A stretch of DNA of 46,648 bases, taken from contig NZ_PNOS01000039.1 in NCBI RefSeq assembly GCF_002869745.1, positions 1 to 46,648 of the forward strand, in the 5' to 3' direction. The position numbers were made by a program, and so were the translations under genes. The stretch is from Oceaniglobus roseus (GTDB lineage Bacteria; Pseudomonadota; Alphaproteobacteria; Rhodobacterales; Rhodobacteraceae). The notes under the pieces were generated by a model, which was not told where the DNA came from, made no database searches, and saw only the letters and a program-made list of their open reading frames with translations. This document shows positions 1 to 10,767 of this stretch, piece after piece (position 1 is the first letter of the stretch; the number at the start of each line of letters is the position of its first letter).

Positions 1-1608
1 GCTGCGCGCCTGGCGGCCGAGGAAGAGGCCCGTGCCGAGGCCGAGCGGGTGGAGGCGGAAGCCGTGGCAGCGGCCGCGGAGGCTGCGCGCCTGGCGGCCG
101 AGGAGGAGGCCCGCGCCGAGGCCGGGCAGGCGGAGGCCGAAGCGGCGCCGCGGAGGGTCACGCCGCAGCGGCCCCATGCACGCATCATCAAGCTGAAGCG
201 GACCGAGTTCGAGGCGGCCCTCGCCGCAGGCGAGATCGAGGAGATCACGGACGACGAGGACGAGGGCGACGACGAGACCATCGCCCAGATCGACGTGGAG
301 GACGAGGACACCGTCCCGACCGATGCCGGCGACGAGGAGGGTGTCGCCCTTGCCGCCACCCCGGAACCGGCAGAGGACGATGACACCGCCGCGACCGCGC
401 AGCCGCTCGATCTCTCCGGGCTCGAACTGGCCGACGCCGCGGCCGGCGCGGAGGACGCGGACAGCCTGCGCGCCGACCAGGACACCCTCGCCGACCTCTC
501 GGGCGACGATACGCTGGGCGAAAGCCCCGACCGCTCCAACGTCTTCGCCGGCGCCAGGGCGGCGGACGACTCGGCGGACGACGAGGAGTTCGAGGACGAC
601 GTCAGCCTGACCGCCGGGATCCGCGAGCTGATTGGCGACACCTCGCTCGACGAGGAAGACGAGAAGGACCTGCTGCGCGAACTGGCCGAGGTCGAGCGTC
701 AGGCCGCGACCCGGGTCGAGGATCCCGAGACGGCCAAGCTGCGCGAGCGTTTTGCCGACCTGATCGAGGAACCCGCCGGGGACGACACCGCCGGGACCGC
801 CGCCGGAGACACCGGCGCCGAGGTGCCGGAGGACTCGGACGAGAGCGCGCTGAACCGCCTGCTGGACGAGACCAACGCCAAGCTGAGCGACACCGAGGGC
901 ACCCGCCGCCGCTCTGCGATCGCGCACCTGAAGGCCGCGGTCGCGGCAACCCGGGCCGAAATCCAGGCCCTGGGCGGGCGGAAGGCGACGGACCACGAAG
1001 ACGACGTGAGCCGCTACCGCGACGATCTTGCGCAGGTGGTCCGCCCGCGCCGCCCCGGCGCGGCGGGCGAAACCGCCGTGCCGACCCCCTCGCGTCCCCG
1101 CCCGAGCGAGCAGATCGCCGCCCGGCCCGCCCCGCTGATGCTGGTGTCGGAGCTTCGGGTGGACAAGCCGTCGGCGTCGGCCGGCCCGGTGCGCCCGCGC
1201 CGTGTCTCCGCGCCGCGCCCGGTTGCCGCGCAGGAGGCGCCGCAGGGCAGGACGCAGGACAGGACACCGGCCCCCGCGACCCCGGACCTGAGCTTCGAGG
1301 AATTCGCCGCCGCCCGCGGGGCGAAGGACCTGGACGCCGTGCTGGAAGCCGCCGCCGTCTACACCGCCGAGATCGAGGGGCAGGAGACGATGTCGCGCCC
1401 GCAACTGTTGCGCCGCGCGGCCAGCCTCGACCCCGAGCGGGAGATCGGCCGCGAGCAGGGGCTGCAGAGCTTCGGCCACCTGCTGCGCACGGGTCGCATC
1501 CGCAAGCTCGGCCGCGGGCAGTTCGCACTGGGCGACGGCGGCGCGGCCGAAGAGAAGGACGAGGACACCCGGCCGGAAGCCGAATCGAAGCGTTTCGTGG
1601 GCGAGTGA
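1..1608 (+). CDS. Large acidic Ala/Glu-rich protein, 5' end outside window
   Basis: The frame is open from base 1, so the true start lies upstream. I do not recognise a named family. The visible part opens with Ala/Glu/Arg-rich heptad-like sequence predicted to form a long helix, in which a 27-residue unit (81 bp) occurs twice in tandem (bases 1-81, and again from 82). A basic patch (IIKLKRTEF) follows, then about 200 very acidic residues rich in Asp-Glu runs, a Pro/Arg-rich linker, and a compact C-terminal region of about 90 residues (from SFEEFAAARG to KLGRGQFAL) that looks globular and could be a winged-helix-like fold. The last is inference from helix and Gly-Arg-Gly patterning. It has no signal peptide or membrane segment in the visible part. 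It is separated from convergent DUF2842/purA by about 310 bp. Confidence 0.8.
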   Translation, partial: AARLAAEEEARAEAERVEAEAVAAAAEAARLAAEEEARAEAGQAEAEAAPRRVTPQRPHARIIKLKRTEFEAALAAGEIEEITDDEDEGDDETIAQIDVEDEDTVPTDAGDEEGVALAATPEPAEDDDTAATAQPLDLSGLELADAAAGAEDADSLRADQDTLADLSGDDTLGESPDRSNVFAGARAADDSADDEEFEDDVSLTAGIRELIGDTSLDEEDEKDLLRELAEVERQAATRVEDPETAKLRERFADLIEEPAGDDTAGTAAGDTGAEVPEDSDESALNRLLDETNAKLSDTEGTRRRSAIAHLKAAVAATRAEIQALGGRKATDHEDDVSRYRDDLAQVVRPRRPGAAGETAVPTPSRPRPSEQIAARPAPLMLVSELRVDKPSASAGPVRPRRVSAPRPVAAQEAPQGRTQDRTPAPATPDLSFEEFAAARGAKDLDAVLEAAAVYTAEIEGQETMSRPQLLRRAASLDPEREIGREQGLQSFGHLLRTGRIRKLGRGQFALGDGGAAEEKDEDTRPEAESKRFVGE

Positions 1609-1637
1609 CCGGACGGGGCGTAAGGCCCGGATCGAAC

Positions 1638-1675
1638 GGGGCGGCCGGAGCATCTCCGCGCCGCCCTTTCCTTTT
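1638..1675 (+). terminator. Probable intrinsic terminator of the acidic-protein gene
   Basis: An inverted repeat GGGCGGC / GCCGCCC (about 1639-1646 with 1659-1666) encloses a loop that can itself pair (CGGAG/CTCCG), followed by TTTCCTTTT. It lies 30 bases after the stop. The rest of the gap to 1920 is GC-rich sequence in which I see no gene, only a small GTTTCG/CGAAAC inverted repeat at about 1757-1773. Confidence 0.55.
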
Positions 1676-1920
1676 GCGCGAACGACCTCGTGGCCGGACC
1701 GGCGACGCGGGATCGGCCCGGCGCGCGGCCTGCGCTCAGCGATCCTTCAGCCGTTCGTTTCGCCGGACGAAACCCGCGCGTTCCCTGTCGTTCCGATGCC
1801 TGCGAAGGGGGCGAGGGCGAACGCGCCTGCGGACCGAAGCGCCGTCACGCACCAATCCCGGCCGAGCGGCAAGGCGCCCGGGGCCGGGTGCCGCAGGGAC
1901 GATCCCCTGCCGCGCGCCCG

Positions 1921-2142
1921 TCAGCGGCGCGCGTCAGGGTCCGCCTGGCCGATGCCCTTGAAGATGAACCTGAACGGCAGCGCCCAGACCACGCCGAGAA
2001 CGACATAGATCAGCAGTTCGACCAGCAGGTTCTGGCGGCCGAAGGCGGTGGCCAGCCAGCTTGCCACGAGGACATAGACCGGCAGGCCGATCAGCAGGAT
2101 CACCAGCGCCCAGCGGCGCCGGGCCTTGTAGCTCAGGGTCAT
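1921..2142 (-). CDS. DUF2842 family small membrane protein
   Basis: A 73-residue protein with two hydrophobic segments (about residues 12-31 and 40-57) joined by a short loop. It ends with a motif like LPFRFIFKGIGQ, which is the signature I associate with DUF2842, a family of small alphaproteobacterial inner-membrane proteins of unknown role. It starts 30 bases after the purA stop on the same strand, so it is probably co-transcribed with purA. No function can be read from the sequence. Confidence 0.85.
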   Translation of the reverse strand: MTLSYKARRRWALVILLIGLPVYVLVASWLATAFGRQNLLVELLIYVVLGVVWALPFRFIFKGIGQADPDARR

Positions 2143-2172
2143 GGCGCCTCCGGGCCGTGTCGGGTCGGGCAG

Positions 2173-3465
<1,293 letters not shown>

Positions 3466-3693
3466 GTTGGATCCTTTCCCTTGCTGCCCGTTCCGCATCC
3501 CCGGGACGCGGCCCGCGCCGGTATACGCGCAGCCATCACGGGCCACAAACATATTCCCGCAGCCGAAGGTCGCGCCGGGCAGGCGCGCATGCCGCGCGCG
3601 CGATAAGACTTTCTTCATCGCGGAGGTGCAGAGTGGCGCCATGGCCGCCACGCCGTCCGTGGACGGTCGCGCGATCTGAACAAGGAAAGCCTC

Positions 3694-5301
3694 GTGCAGA
3701 GAAAAGTCCGCGAATTCTGGACGTTGGGCAAGGAACCGATCGACCTGTTCCTCGCCGATGCGCCGTTGATGATGCATTCGATCGACCGGGACGGGATCCT
3801 GACCCGCGTCTCCGGCGTCTGGGCCGCCAAGCTGGGGTATGACCCCGGCGATATGATCGGCCGCCCGCTGGTCGACTTCATGACGCCCGACTCGCGGCAC
3901 AAGGCCAGGCAACGCGTCCTGCCGCGATTCATGGCCGACGGCGTGGTCCACGACGTCGAGTACGACTTCCTCCACCGCGACGGCCACGCGATCCCGGTGC
4001 TGCTGACGGCCGTGGCGAACTATACCGAGACCGGGGAGTTCCACCGCTCGCTCGCCTTCCTGTTCGACAATTCCGGCGCCCGCAGGGCGACTGCGGTGAT
4101 CGCGCAGAAGACCCGGCTGGAGGTGATCGGCAATCTCGTCGGCGGGGTCGCGCACGATTTCAACAACCTGCTGAGCGTCATCATGGGCAACCTCGAACTG
4201 CTGCAGGACATGCCCGACCATCCGGACCGCGCTACCATGCTGCGCGATGCCATCGGCGCCGCGCGGCGCGGCGCGACTCTGACCCAGCAACTTGTCGCCT
4301 ATGGCCGCCGCGCGCAGCTGTCGCCGCGGCCCCATCCCGTCGGCGATATCCTGGACGATCTGGCGAAGATGCTGCACCGCCTGCTGCCCGCGAACATCCG
4401 GCTGGAATTCGGCGTCGATCCGGACCTGCCGCGGGTGATGATCGACCGGCCCCAGCTGGAGACGGCGATCCTCAACATCGTCGACAACGCGCGCGAGGCG
4501 ATGCCCGAGGGCGGCAGCATCCGCATCTCGGCGCGGGCCCGTCGACTGGACGGACGGCTGCCCGGCATGGTGGGCGAGACGCCCGCCCCCGGTCCCTATG
4601 TCGAACTCGCGATCCGGGACGAGGGCAGGGGCATGGTGCCCGACGTCCTGGAACGCGCCTTCGATCCCTTCTTCACGACCAAGGCCGTGGGCCAGGGCTC
4701 GGGGCTGGGCCTGTCCATGGTGATCGGCTTCCTGCAACAGTCCGACGGGGCGCTCCGGATCGACAGCGCGCCGGGCGCGGGCACCGCGCTGTCGATCTTC
4801 CTGCCCGCGCTCCAGGTCAGCCGGAAGGCGATCCGGCGCGGTGCCGCGCCCGATCCCGGACACCACCTGCGCAGCGAGCGGCCGACGCAGATCCTGCTGG
4901 TCGAGGACGAGGCCGACCTGCGCCGTCTGCTGGCCCATCGGCTGCGCCTGTCCGGCCACGGCGTGGTGGAGGCGTCGAACGGCGACTCGGCCATGGCCCT
5001 GCTCGAGCACGGGCTGACGCCGCAGCTGATCCTGAGCGACGTCAGCATGCCCGGTCGCGTCCAGGGCCCGGAGCTGGTGCGGCTGGCGCGCGCGCGCCTC
5101 GGCGAGGTGAAGACCATCCTGCTGAGCGGCCACGCCCCCGGTGACGGCCCGGAGGAGGCCGACCCCGCCATCTGCCGCCTGGTCAAACCGGTCTCCCACG
5201 CCACCCTGCTCGCCACCATCGCCCGGCTGACCGAGGGCGGCGTCGCCCCCGCAAGCGGGGATGCGGCCGGCACTTTCGACGGTGCGGTGGGCATGGGATG
5301 A
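3694..5301 (+). CDS. Hybrid PAS sensor histidine kinase with receiver domain
   Basis: A cytoplasmic two-component protein of 535 residues. A PAS-like domain (about 13-130) is followed by a HisKA helix with the phospho-acceptor His154 in VAHDFNNLL, an ATPase domain with N-box ([10 protein letters not shown], 261-270), G1 box DEGRGM (309-314) and G2 box GSGLGL (335-340), and a C-terminal receiver with phospho-acceptor Asp449 in [10 protein letters not shown] and conserved Lys498. All catalytic residues are present. No membrane helix or signal peptide is visible, so it probably senses a cytoplasmic cue through PAS; the ligand is unknown. The start is a GTG with AAGGAA just upstream. No response-regulator gene is next to it, so its output partner is not in view. 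Confidence 0.93.
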   Translation: MQRKVREFWTLGKEPIDLFLADAPLMMHSIDRDGILTRVSGVWAAKLGYDPGDMIGRPLVDFMTPDSRHKARQRVLPRFMADGVVHDVEYDFLHRDGHAIPVLLTAVANYTETGEFHRSLAFLFDNSGARRATAVIAQKTRLEVIGNLVGGVAHDFNNLLSVIMGNLELLQDMPDHPDRATMLRDAIGAARRGATLTQQLVAYGRRAQLSPRPHPVGDILDDLAKMLHRLLPANIRLEFGVDPDLPRVMIDRPQLETAILNIVDNAREAMPEGGSIRISARARRLDGRLPGMVGETPAPGPYVELAIRDEGRGMVPDVLERAFDPFFTTKAVGQGSGLGLSMVIGFLQQSDGALRIDSAPGAGTALSIFLPALQVSRKAIRRGAAPDPGHHLRSERPTQILLVEDEADLRRLLAHRLRLSGHGVVEASNGDSAMALLEHGLTPQLILSDVSMPGRVQGPELVRLARARLGEVKTILLSGHAPGDGPEEADPAICRLVKPVSHATLLATIARLTEGGVAPASGDAAGTFDGAVGMG

Positions 5302-5311
5302 CCCCGAGCGC

Positions 5312-5362
5312 ACCCCTTCAATGCACCGCTCCGGGGCCGTGCGGCCCTGCGCATTGAGGGGT
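5312..5362. repeat. Nested inverted repeat between the kinase gene and secG
   Basis: ACCCCTTCAATGC (5312-5324) pairs with GCATTGAGGGGT (5351-5362) with a single bulged T. Inside it a second hairpin GGGCC-GTGC-GGCCC (5333-5346) forms. There is no T-run after it, so it is not a standard intrinsic terminator; its right arm touches the putative secG -35 box. Confidence 0.6.
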
Positions 5363-5390
5363 TGCGGCGCGCGGCGACCGCTTCTAGATA
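5362..5390 (+). promoter_or_regulatory. Predicted sigma-70 promoter of secG
   Basis: TTGCGG (5362-5367), 17-base spacer, TAGATA (5385-5390). Transcription would start near 5397, leaving a leader of about 24 bases before the secG ATG. Prediction from consensus match and spacing only. Confidence 0.45.
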
Positions 5391-5420
5391 CGCCCTGTCG
5401 CAACGCCAGGGGTCGTCACC

Positions 5421-5777
5421 ATGGAAAACATCGTTCTCATCGTCCACCTGATCCTTGCGCTCTGCCTGATCGGTGTCGTGCTGCTCCAGCGTTCGGAAGG
5501 CGGCGGCCTCGGCATGGGCGGCGGCGGCGGTGCGATCTCCTCACGCGGGGTGGCGACGGCGCTGACCAAGCTCACCTGGATCTTCGCGGTCTGCTTCATC
5601 GGCACCTCGATCTTCCTGACGATCCTCGCCGCGCAGAACTCGGCCCAGACCTCGGTGGTCGACCGGCTGGGCGCGACGCCGCCCGCGACCGAAAGCGCCC
5701 CGGCGCTTCCCGGCGGCTCGGACCTGCTGCCGCCCGCGACCGACAGCGAACCGCTGACGCCGCCGCGCGCCGACTGA
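5421..5777 (+). CDS. secG: Preprotein translocase subunit SecG
   Basis: Inner-membrane accessory subunit of the SecYEG translocon, which assists export of unfolded precursors. The 118-residue product has two hydrophobic helices (about residues 3-20 and 52-72) separated by the Gly-rich family signature LLQRSEGGGLGMGGGGG with a following ISSRG. The C-terminal 45 residues are a Pro/Ala-rich tail as in other alphaproteobacterial SecG proteins. It lies 206 bp upstream of pyrG in the same orientation, a common Rhodobacteraceae order. A GC-rich hairpin (about 5785-5815) follows the stop. Confidence 0.95.
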   Translation: MENIVLIVHLILALCLIGVVLLQRSEGGGLGMGGGGGAISSRGVATALTKLTWIFAVCFIGTSIFLTILAAQNSAQTSVVDRLGATPPATESAPALPGGSDLLPPATDSEPLTPPRAD

Positions 5778-5878
5778 GCCGTCCCGGCGGCGCCCCGTCC
5801 GGGGGTGCCGCATGATTCTTCTGTAACCACAAGACCTTGCATGTCCGTGCGGATTTCTCTGCCGGATGTTGTGTCTGG

Positions 5879-5907
5879 TTGCGCCACGCCGGGGTTCGGA
5901 CTATAGG
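5879..5907 (+). promoter_or_regulatory. Predicted sigma-70 promoter of pyrG
   Basis: TTGCGC (5879-5884), 17-base spacer, TATAGG (5902-5907). This predicts initiation near 5913 and a leader of about 70 bases. Consensus match only. Confidence 0.45.
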
Positions 5908-5983
5908 TCAAATCCCGTGATACTGCGGATTCGGACCCTGCGCCGACCCGTAACCAATGATCAGTTCGCGGGAGAGACCCCAC

Positions 5984-7627
5984 ATGGCACGATACGTTTT
6001 CATCACCGGCGGGGTCGTTTCGTCGCTTGGAAAGGGGTTGGCCTCGGCCGCGCTCGGGGCGCTTCTGCAGGCCCGCGGCTTCTCGGTCAGGCTCCGGAAG
6101 CTGGATCCCTACCTGAACGTCGATCCCGGCACGATGTCCCCCTTCGAACACGGCGAGGTCTTCGTGACCGACGACGGCGCCGAGACCGACCTCGACCTCG
6201 GCCATTACGAACGCTTCACCGGCGTGGCGGCGCGCGCCACCGACTCGGTCTCGTCGGGACGCATCTACTCCAACGTGCTCGAGAAGGAGCGGCGGGGCGA
6301 CTATCTCGGCAAGACCATCCAGGTGATCCCGCACGTCACCAACGAGATCAAGGACTTCCTCAGCATCGGCGCCGACGAGGTCGACTTCATGCTCTGCGAG
6401 ATCGGTGGCACCGTGGGCGACATCGAGGGGCTGCCCTTCTTCGAGGCGATCCGCCAGTTCGGCCAGGACCGCCCCCGCGGCGAATGCATCTTCATGCACC
6501 TGACCCTGCTGCCCTGGATCGCGGCCAGCCGCGAGCTGAAGACGAAGCCGACCCAGCACTCGGTGAAGGAGCTGCGCTCGATCGGCATCGCCCCCGACAT
6601 CCTCGTCTGCCGGTCCGAGAAGATGATCCCGCAGAAGGAACGCGAGAAGCTCGCCCTGTTCTGCAACGTCCGCCCCGACAGCGTGATCGCCGCCTACGAC
6701 CTGAAGTCGATCTACGAGGCGCCCCTGGCCTATCACCGCGAGGGGCTGGACCAGGCCGTGCTCGACGCCTTCCAGATCTCGCCCGCGCCGAAGCCGAACC
6801 TGTCGCGCTGGGAAGATGTCTATGACCGGATCTTCAACCCCGAGGGCGAGGTGCGGGTCGCCATCGTGGGCAAGTACACGCAGCTGGAAGACGCCTACAA
6901 GTCCATCGCCGAGGCGCTGAGCCACGGCGGCATGGCCAACCGGGTGAAGGTCCGGATCGACTGGGTCGATGCCGAGCTGTTCGAGCGCGAGGATCCCGCG
7001 CCCTACCTCGAAGGCTTCCACGCCATCCTCGTGCCCGGCGGCTTCGGCGAGCGGGGCACGGAGGGCAAGATCAGGGCCGCCGAATACGCCCGGACGCGGA
7101 AGATCCCCTATCTCGGCATCTGCCTCGGCATGCAGATGGCGGTGATCGAGGCGGCGCGCAACCTCGCCGGCCTGCCCACCGCGGGCAGCGAGGAGTTCGA
7201 CCACGAGGCGGGCAAGAAGCGGTTCGAGCCGGTGGTGTACCACCTGAAGGAATGGGTGAAGGGCAACCACACCGTCGCGCGCAAGGTCGACGACGACAAG
7301 GGCGGCACGATGCGCCTTGGCGCGTATACGGCGAACCTGGCCGAGGGGTCGAAGGTGGCCGAGGTCTATGGCACCACGGTGATCGAGGAGCGGCACCGCC
7401 ACCGCTACGAGGTCGATACCCGCTATCGCAAGGCCCTGGAATCCCACGGTCTCTGCTTCTCGGGCATGTCGCCCGACGGCCGCCTGCCCGAGATCGTCGA
7501 GGTGAAGGACCACCCCTGGTTCATCGGCGTCCAGTTCCACCCCGAGCTGAAGTCGAAACCCTTCGACCCGCACCCGCTGTTCAAGGATTTCGTGCGCGCG
7601 GCCAAGGAGGTCTCGCGCCTGGTCTGA
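5984..7627 (+). CDS. pyrG: CTP synthase
   Basis: Makes CTP from UTP, ATP and glutamine, the last step of de novo pyrimidine nucleotide synthesis. The 547-residue protein has the N-terminal synthase (amidoligase) domain beginning [18 protein letters not shown] with the P-loop, the [20 protein letters not shown] block, and a C-terminal class I glutamine amidotransferase domain from about residue 290, with nucleophile Cys in YLGICLGMQ and the catalytic His-Pro-Glu in VQFHPELKS. Length is typical. An in-frame ATG 27 bases upstream is rejected because homology starts at 5984, with GGAGAG seven bases before it. The stop at 7625-7627 is the first unit of a short tandem repeat. Confidence 0.97.
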   Translation: MARYVFITGGVVSSLGKGLASAALGALLQARGFSVRLRKLDPYLNVDPGTMSPFEHGEVFVTDDGAETDLDLGHYERFTGVAARATDSVSSGRIYSNVLEKERRGDYLGKTIQVIPHVTNEIKDFLSIGADEVDFMLCEIGGTVGDIEGLPFFEAIRQFGQDRPRGECIFMHLTLLPWIAASRELKTKPTQHSVKELRSIGIAPDILVCRSEKMIPQKEREKLALFCNVRPDSVIAAYDLKSIYEAPLAYHREGLDQAVLDAFQISPAPKPNLSRWEDVYDRIFNPEGEVRVAIVGKYTQLEDAYKSIAEALSHGGMANRVKVRIDWVDAELFEREDPAPYLEGFHAILVPGGFGERGTEGKIRAAEYARTRKIPYLGICLGMQMAVIEAARNLAGLPTAGSEEFDHEAGKKRFEPVVYHLKEWVKGNHTVARKVDDDKGGTMRLGAYTANLAEGSKVAEVYGTTVIEERHRHRYEVDTRYRKALESHGLCFSGMSPDGRLPEIVEVKDHPWFIGVQFHPELKSKPFDPHPLFKDFVRAAKEVSRLV

Positions 7628-7668
7628 GCCGCGTCTGAGCCGCGTGTGAACCGCGGCCGATCCGCGCG
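7625..7668 (+). repeat. 11-bp imperfect tandem repeat at the pyrG stop
   Basis: Units TGAGCCGCGTC (7625-7635), TGAGCCGCGTG (7636-7646), TGAACCGCGGC (7647-7657) and a weaker CGATCCGCGCG (7658-7668). Because 11 is not a multiple of 3, the three TGA triplets fall in all three forward frames. The repeat lies exactly where the opposing hydrolase remnant loses similarity to its family. Confidence 0.7.
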
Positions 7669-7885
7669 CGGCGCCGAGGCGGCGCGGCCAGGACACCAGC
7701 CGCGGACCCGCGGTGCGGGGGGCGAGGGACAGGATGTCGATGTGGGGACAGTGGACGGGATCGCCCGGGAGGAACTTGAAGCCGTGGACCATCACGATCA
7801 CCGGGGCCGCGGACGGAAGGGCCGCGAGGGCCGCGTCGAGCGCCGCGCCGTCGTCCTGGCCGCAGGTGTGGTGCAGTATGGGCAT
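7660..7885 (-). pseudogene. 5' remnant of an alpha/beta hydrolase gene
   Basis: Reading leftward from ATG 7885, which has a good GGGGAG Shine-Dalgarno, about 75 codons encode MPILHHTCG, then VIVMVHGFKFLPGD (the strand and oxyanion-hole HG of an alpha/beta hydrolase), then LVSWPRRLG. From memory, Rhodobacteraceae relatives continue into a Gly-rich GFGW segment and a nucleophile elbow; here similarity stops at about 7670 and the frame runs without a stop into the antisense of pyrG. No Gly-x-Ser-x-Gly nucleophile is seen. I conclude that the 3' two thirds was deleted, leaving an intact start region. An alternative is a very short functional peptide, which seems less likely. Confidence 0.65.
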
Positions 7886-7971
7886 CGCGGGCTCCCCACA
7901 TCTTGTGGGTGTCGGGTAGACGGACCATACGACAGGGTCGTGAAGCGGGTGTTACAGCCGCGTGACGATGC

Positions 7972-8000
7972 TTGACCCCCAAACGCAACGGGTCTACTCC
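7972..8000 (+). promoter_or_regulatory. Predicted promoter of the metZ leader
   Basis: TTGACC (7972-7977), 17-base spacer, TACTCC (7995-8000). Initiation would fall near 8006-8008, at the first base of the riboswitch, a consistent arrangement. Confidence 0.5.
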
Positions 8001-8005
8001 GCTTT

Positions 8006-8062
8006 TCGTGGCGATTTGTACACCGGATTGCGGGCCACGTTAAAAATGCCGCTAAAGAGGTC
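8006..8062 (+). promoter_or_regulatory. SAM-II riboswitch upstream of metZ
   Basis: The P1 stem CGTGGC (8007-8012) / GCCACG (8034-8039) encloses GATTTG and CCGGATTGC, followed by TTAAAAATGCCGCTAAAGAGG. These are the conserved SAM-II blocks: a GATTT loop, CCGGATTGC, a GCC-CG closing stem, an A-rich linker and CGCTAAAG, which folds back as the H-type pseudoknot. SAM-II aptamers control methionine genes in alphaproteobacteria by sensing S-adenosylmethionine. The element sits 56 bases before metZ, directly ahead of an intrinsic terminator. Confidence 0.9.
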
Positions 8063-8072
8063 GGGACAAGTG

Positions 8073-8103
8073 CCCCCGGCGTCGTCGACGGTGGGGGTTT
8101 TTT
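8073..8103 (+). terminator. Leader terminator (attenuator) before metZ
   Basis: CCCCC (8073-8077) pairs with GGGGG (8093-8097), with an inner CGTC/GACG stem and GTC loop, followed by six T residues (8098-8103). It stands between the SAM-II aptamer and the metZ Shine-Dalgarno (GGGAGA, 8107-8112). Read-through versus termination here is the obvious SAM-controlled step. The heptamer GTCGGGA occurs both before (8060-8066) and after (8104-8110) the hairpin. Confidence 0.85.
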
Positions 8104-8117
8104 GTCGGGAGACACCC

Positions 8118-9299
8118 ATGAGCGAGAACTGGAAGACACGGACGAAGCTGGTGCACGAGGGCATCCGGCGGTCCCAGTATGGCGAGGTGTCGGAAGCGAT
8201 CTTCCTGACCCAGGGCTTCGTCTACGACAGCGCCGAGGCCGCCGAGGCGCGGTTCCTGAAGGCGGGGGAGGACGAGTTCATCTATGCCCGCTACGGCAAT
8301 CCGACCGTGCGGATGTTCGAGGAGCGGATCGCGGCGCTGGAGGGGGCCGAGGACGGCTTCGCCACGGCCTCGGGCATGGCGGCGGTCAACGGCGCGCTGA
8401 TGTCGATGCTGCGCGCGGGGGACCACGTGGTGAGCGCGCGGGCGCTGTTCGGCTCCTGCCTCTACATCCTAGAGGAGATCCTGCAGCGGTTCGGGGTCGA
8501 GATCACCTTCGTCGACGGGACCGACCTTGGCGCATGGCGGGACGCGGTCAGGGAGGACACGAAGGTGGTGTTCCTCGAATCGCTGTCGAACCCGACGCTG
8601 GAGGTGATCGACCTTCAGGCGGTGGCCGAGATCGCCCATGCGAAGGGGGCGAAGGTGGTGGTCGACAACGTCTTCGCCACCCCGATCTGGTCGCGGGCAC
8701 TGGACCTTGGCGCCGACGTGGTGGTCTATTCCACGACCAAGCACATCGACGGACAGGGGCGCTGCCTTGGCGGCGTGGTGCTGGGAACGCGCGAGTACGT
8801 CAGGAAGACGCTGGAACCCTACCTGAAGCACACCGGCGGCGCGATGTCGCCGTTCAACGCCTGGGTGATGCTGAAGGGGATGGAGACGCTGGACCTGCGG
8901 GTGCGCGCGATGACCGAGGGCGCCACGATGATCGCCACGGCGCTGGAGGGCGACGCCCGGCTGGCGCGGGTGATCTATCCGCATCTCGACAGCCATCCCG
9001 ACGTGGCGGTGGCGCGGCGGATTATGGAGAAGGGCGGCACGATGCTGTCGCTCGACATCGCGGGCGGGCAGGCGGCGGCCTTCCGGTTCCTGAACGCGCT
9101 GAAGATCGTCACCATCTCGAACAACCTCGGCGACGCGAAATCCATCGTCACCCACCCGGCGACGACGACCCACCAGCGGCTGTCGGACGATCAGAAGCAG
9201 GCGCTCGGGATCACGCCGGGGCTGGTGCGCATCTCGATCGGGCTGGAAGATGCCGAGGACCTGCTGGCCGACATCCGGCAGGCGCTCGACGCGGTGTGA
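8118..9299 (+). CDS. metZ: O-succinylhomoserine sulfhydrylase
   Basis: A PLP enzyme that makes homocysteine directly from an activated homoserine and sulfide in methionine synthesis. The 393-residue product is a full-length Cys/Met-metabolism PLP enzyme: YARYGNPTV phosphate-binding segment near residue 54, ATASGMAAV, the Asp of VVVDNVFATP, and the PLP-binding Lys in VYSTTKHIDGQGR. Regional motifs fit MetZ better than cystathionine gamma-synthase or MetY, but the acyl donor (succinyl or acetyl) cannot be settled by eye. An upstream in-frame ATG lies ahead of the riboswitch, so the ATG at 8118 with GGGAGA is the start. The SAM-II element and terminator in its leader predict repression by SAM. 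Confidence 0.93.
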   Translation: MSENWKTRTKLVHEGIRRSQYGEVSEAIFLTQGFVYDSAEAAEARFLKAGEDEFIYARYGNPTVRMFEERIAALEGAEDGFATASGMAAVNGALMSMLRAGDHVVSARALFGSCLYILEEILQRFGVEITFVDGTDLGAWRDAVREDTKVVFLESLSNPTLEVIDLQAVAEIAHAKGAKVVVDNVFATPIWSRALDLGADVVVYSTTKHIDGQGRCLGGVVLGTREYVRKTLEPYLKHTGGAMSPFNAWVMLKGMETLDLRVRAMTEGATMIATALEGDARLARVIYPHLDSHPDVAVARRIMEKGGTMLSLDIAGGQAAAFRFLNALKIVTISNNLGDAKSIVTHPATTTHQRLSDDQKQALGITPGLVRISIGLEDAEDLLADIRQALDAV

Positions 9300-9488
9300 C
9301 GACGGGGGCCGCGCAATCGGCGCATGAAGTGCCGCTCCGGGGCGGGTGCCGGTGGACGGAATGTCGCAGGAACCAAACGAGATGATCCATGGTGTCCAGC
9401 GGGACGTAAATGCCGGGTAAATGGTGGAACGGTCCGCAGTGCATCCTACATGTCCGCCCGGATCGCGCCTGAGAGGAAGGGCCTGAGC

Positions 9489-10592
<1,104 letters not shown>

Positions 10593-10617
10593 GGCGGGCT
10601 CCGTTCGCAGATCCTGG

Positions 10618-10645
10618 AAGGCCGGGCAGGGATGCCCGGCCTTTC
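10618..10645 (+). terminator. Intrinsic terminator after folE2
   Basis: A perfect 11-bp stem AAGGCCGGGCA (10618-10628) / TGCCCGGCCTT (10633-10643) with a GGGA loop, ending in CTTTCC. It lies 26 bases after the folE2 stop. Confidence 0.8.
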
Positions 10646-10767
10646 CTGCCGGGCGCGTGCCGGGCTGAGGACCGGCACCCCCGGCCCGGCGGCCGGCGGG
10701 GGGCGGGACATGGCGTGGCCACCGCTTCGCCATTGACTCGCATCGCGGGCGCGGCCAAGCCTCTGCC

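Noticed and set aside
10733-10738. TTGACT as a -35 box for trkH.
   Set aside because: No acceptable -10 hexamer occurs 16-18 bases downstream, and the ATG is too close.
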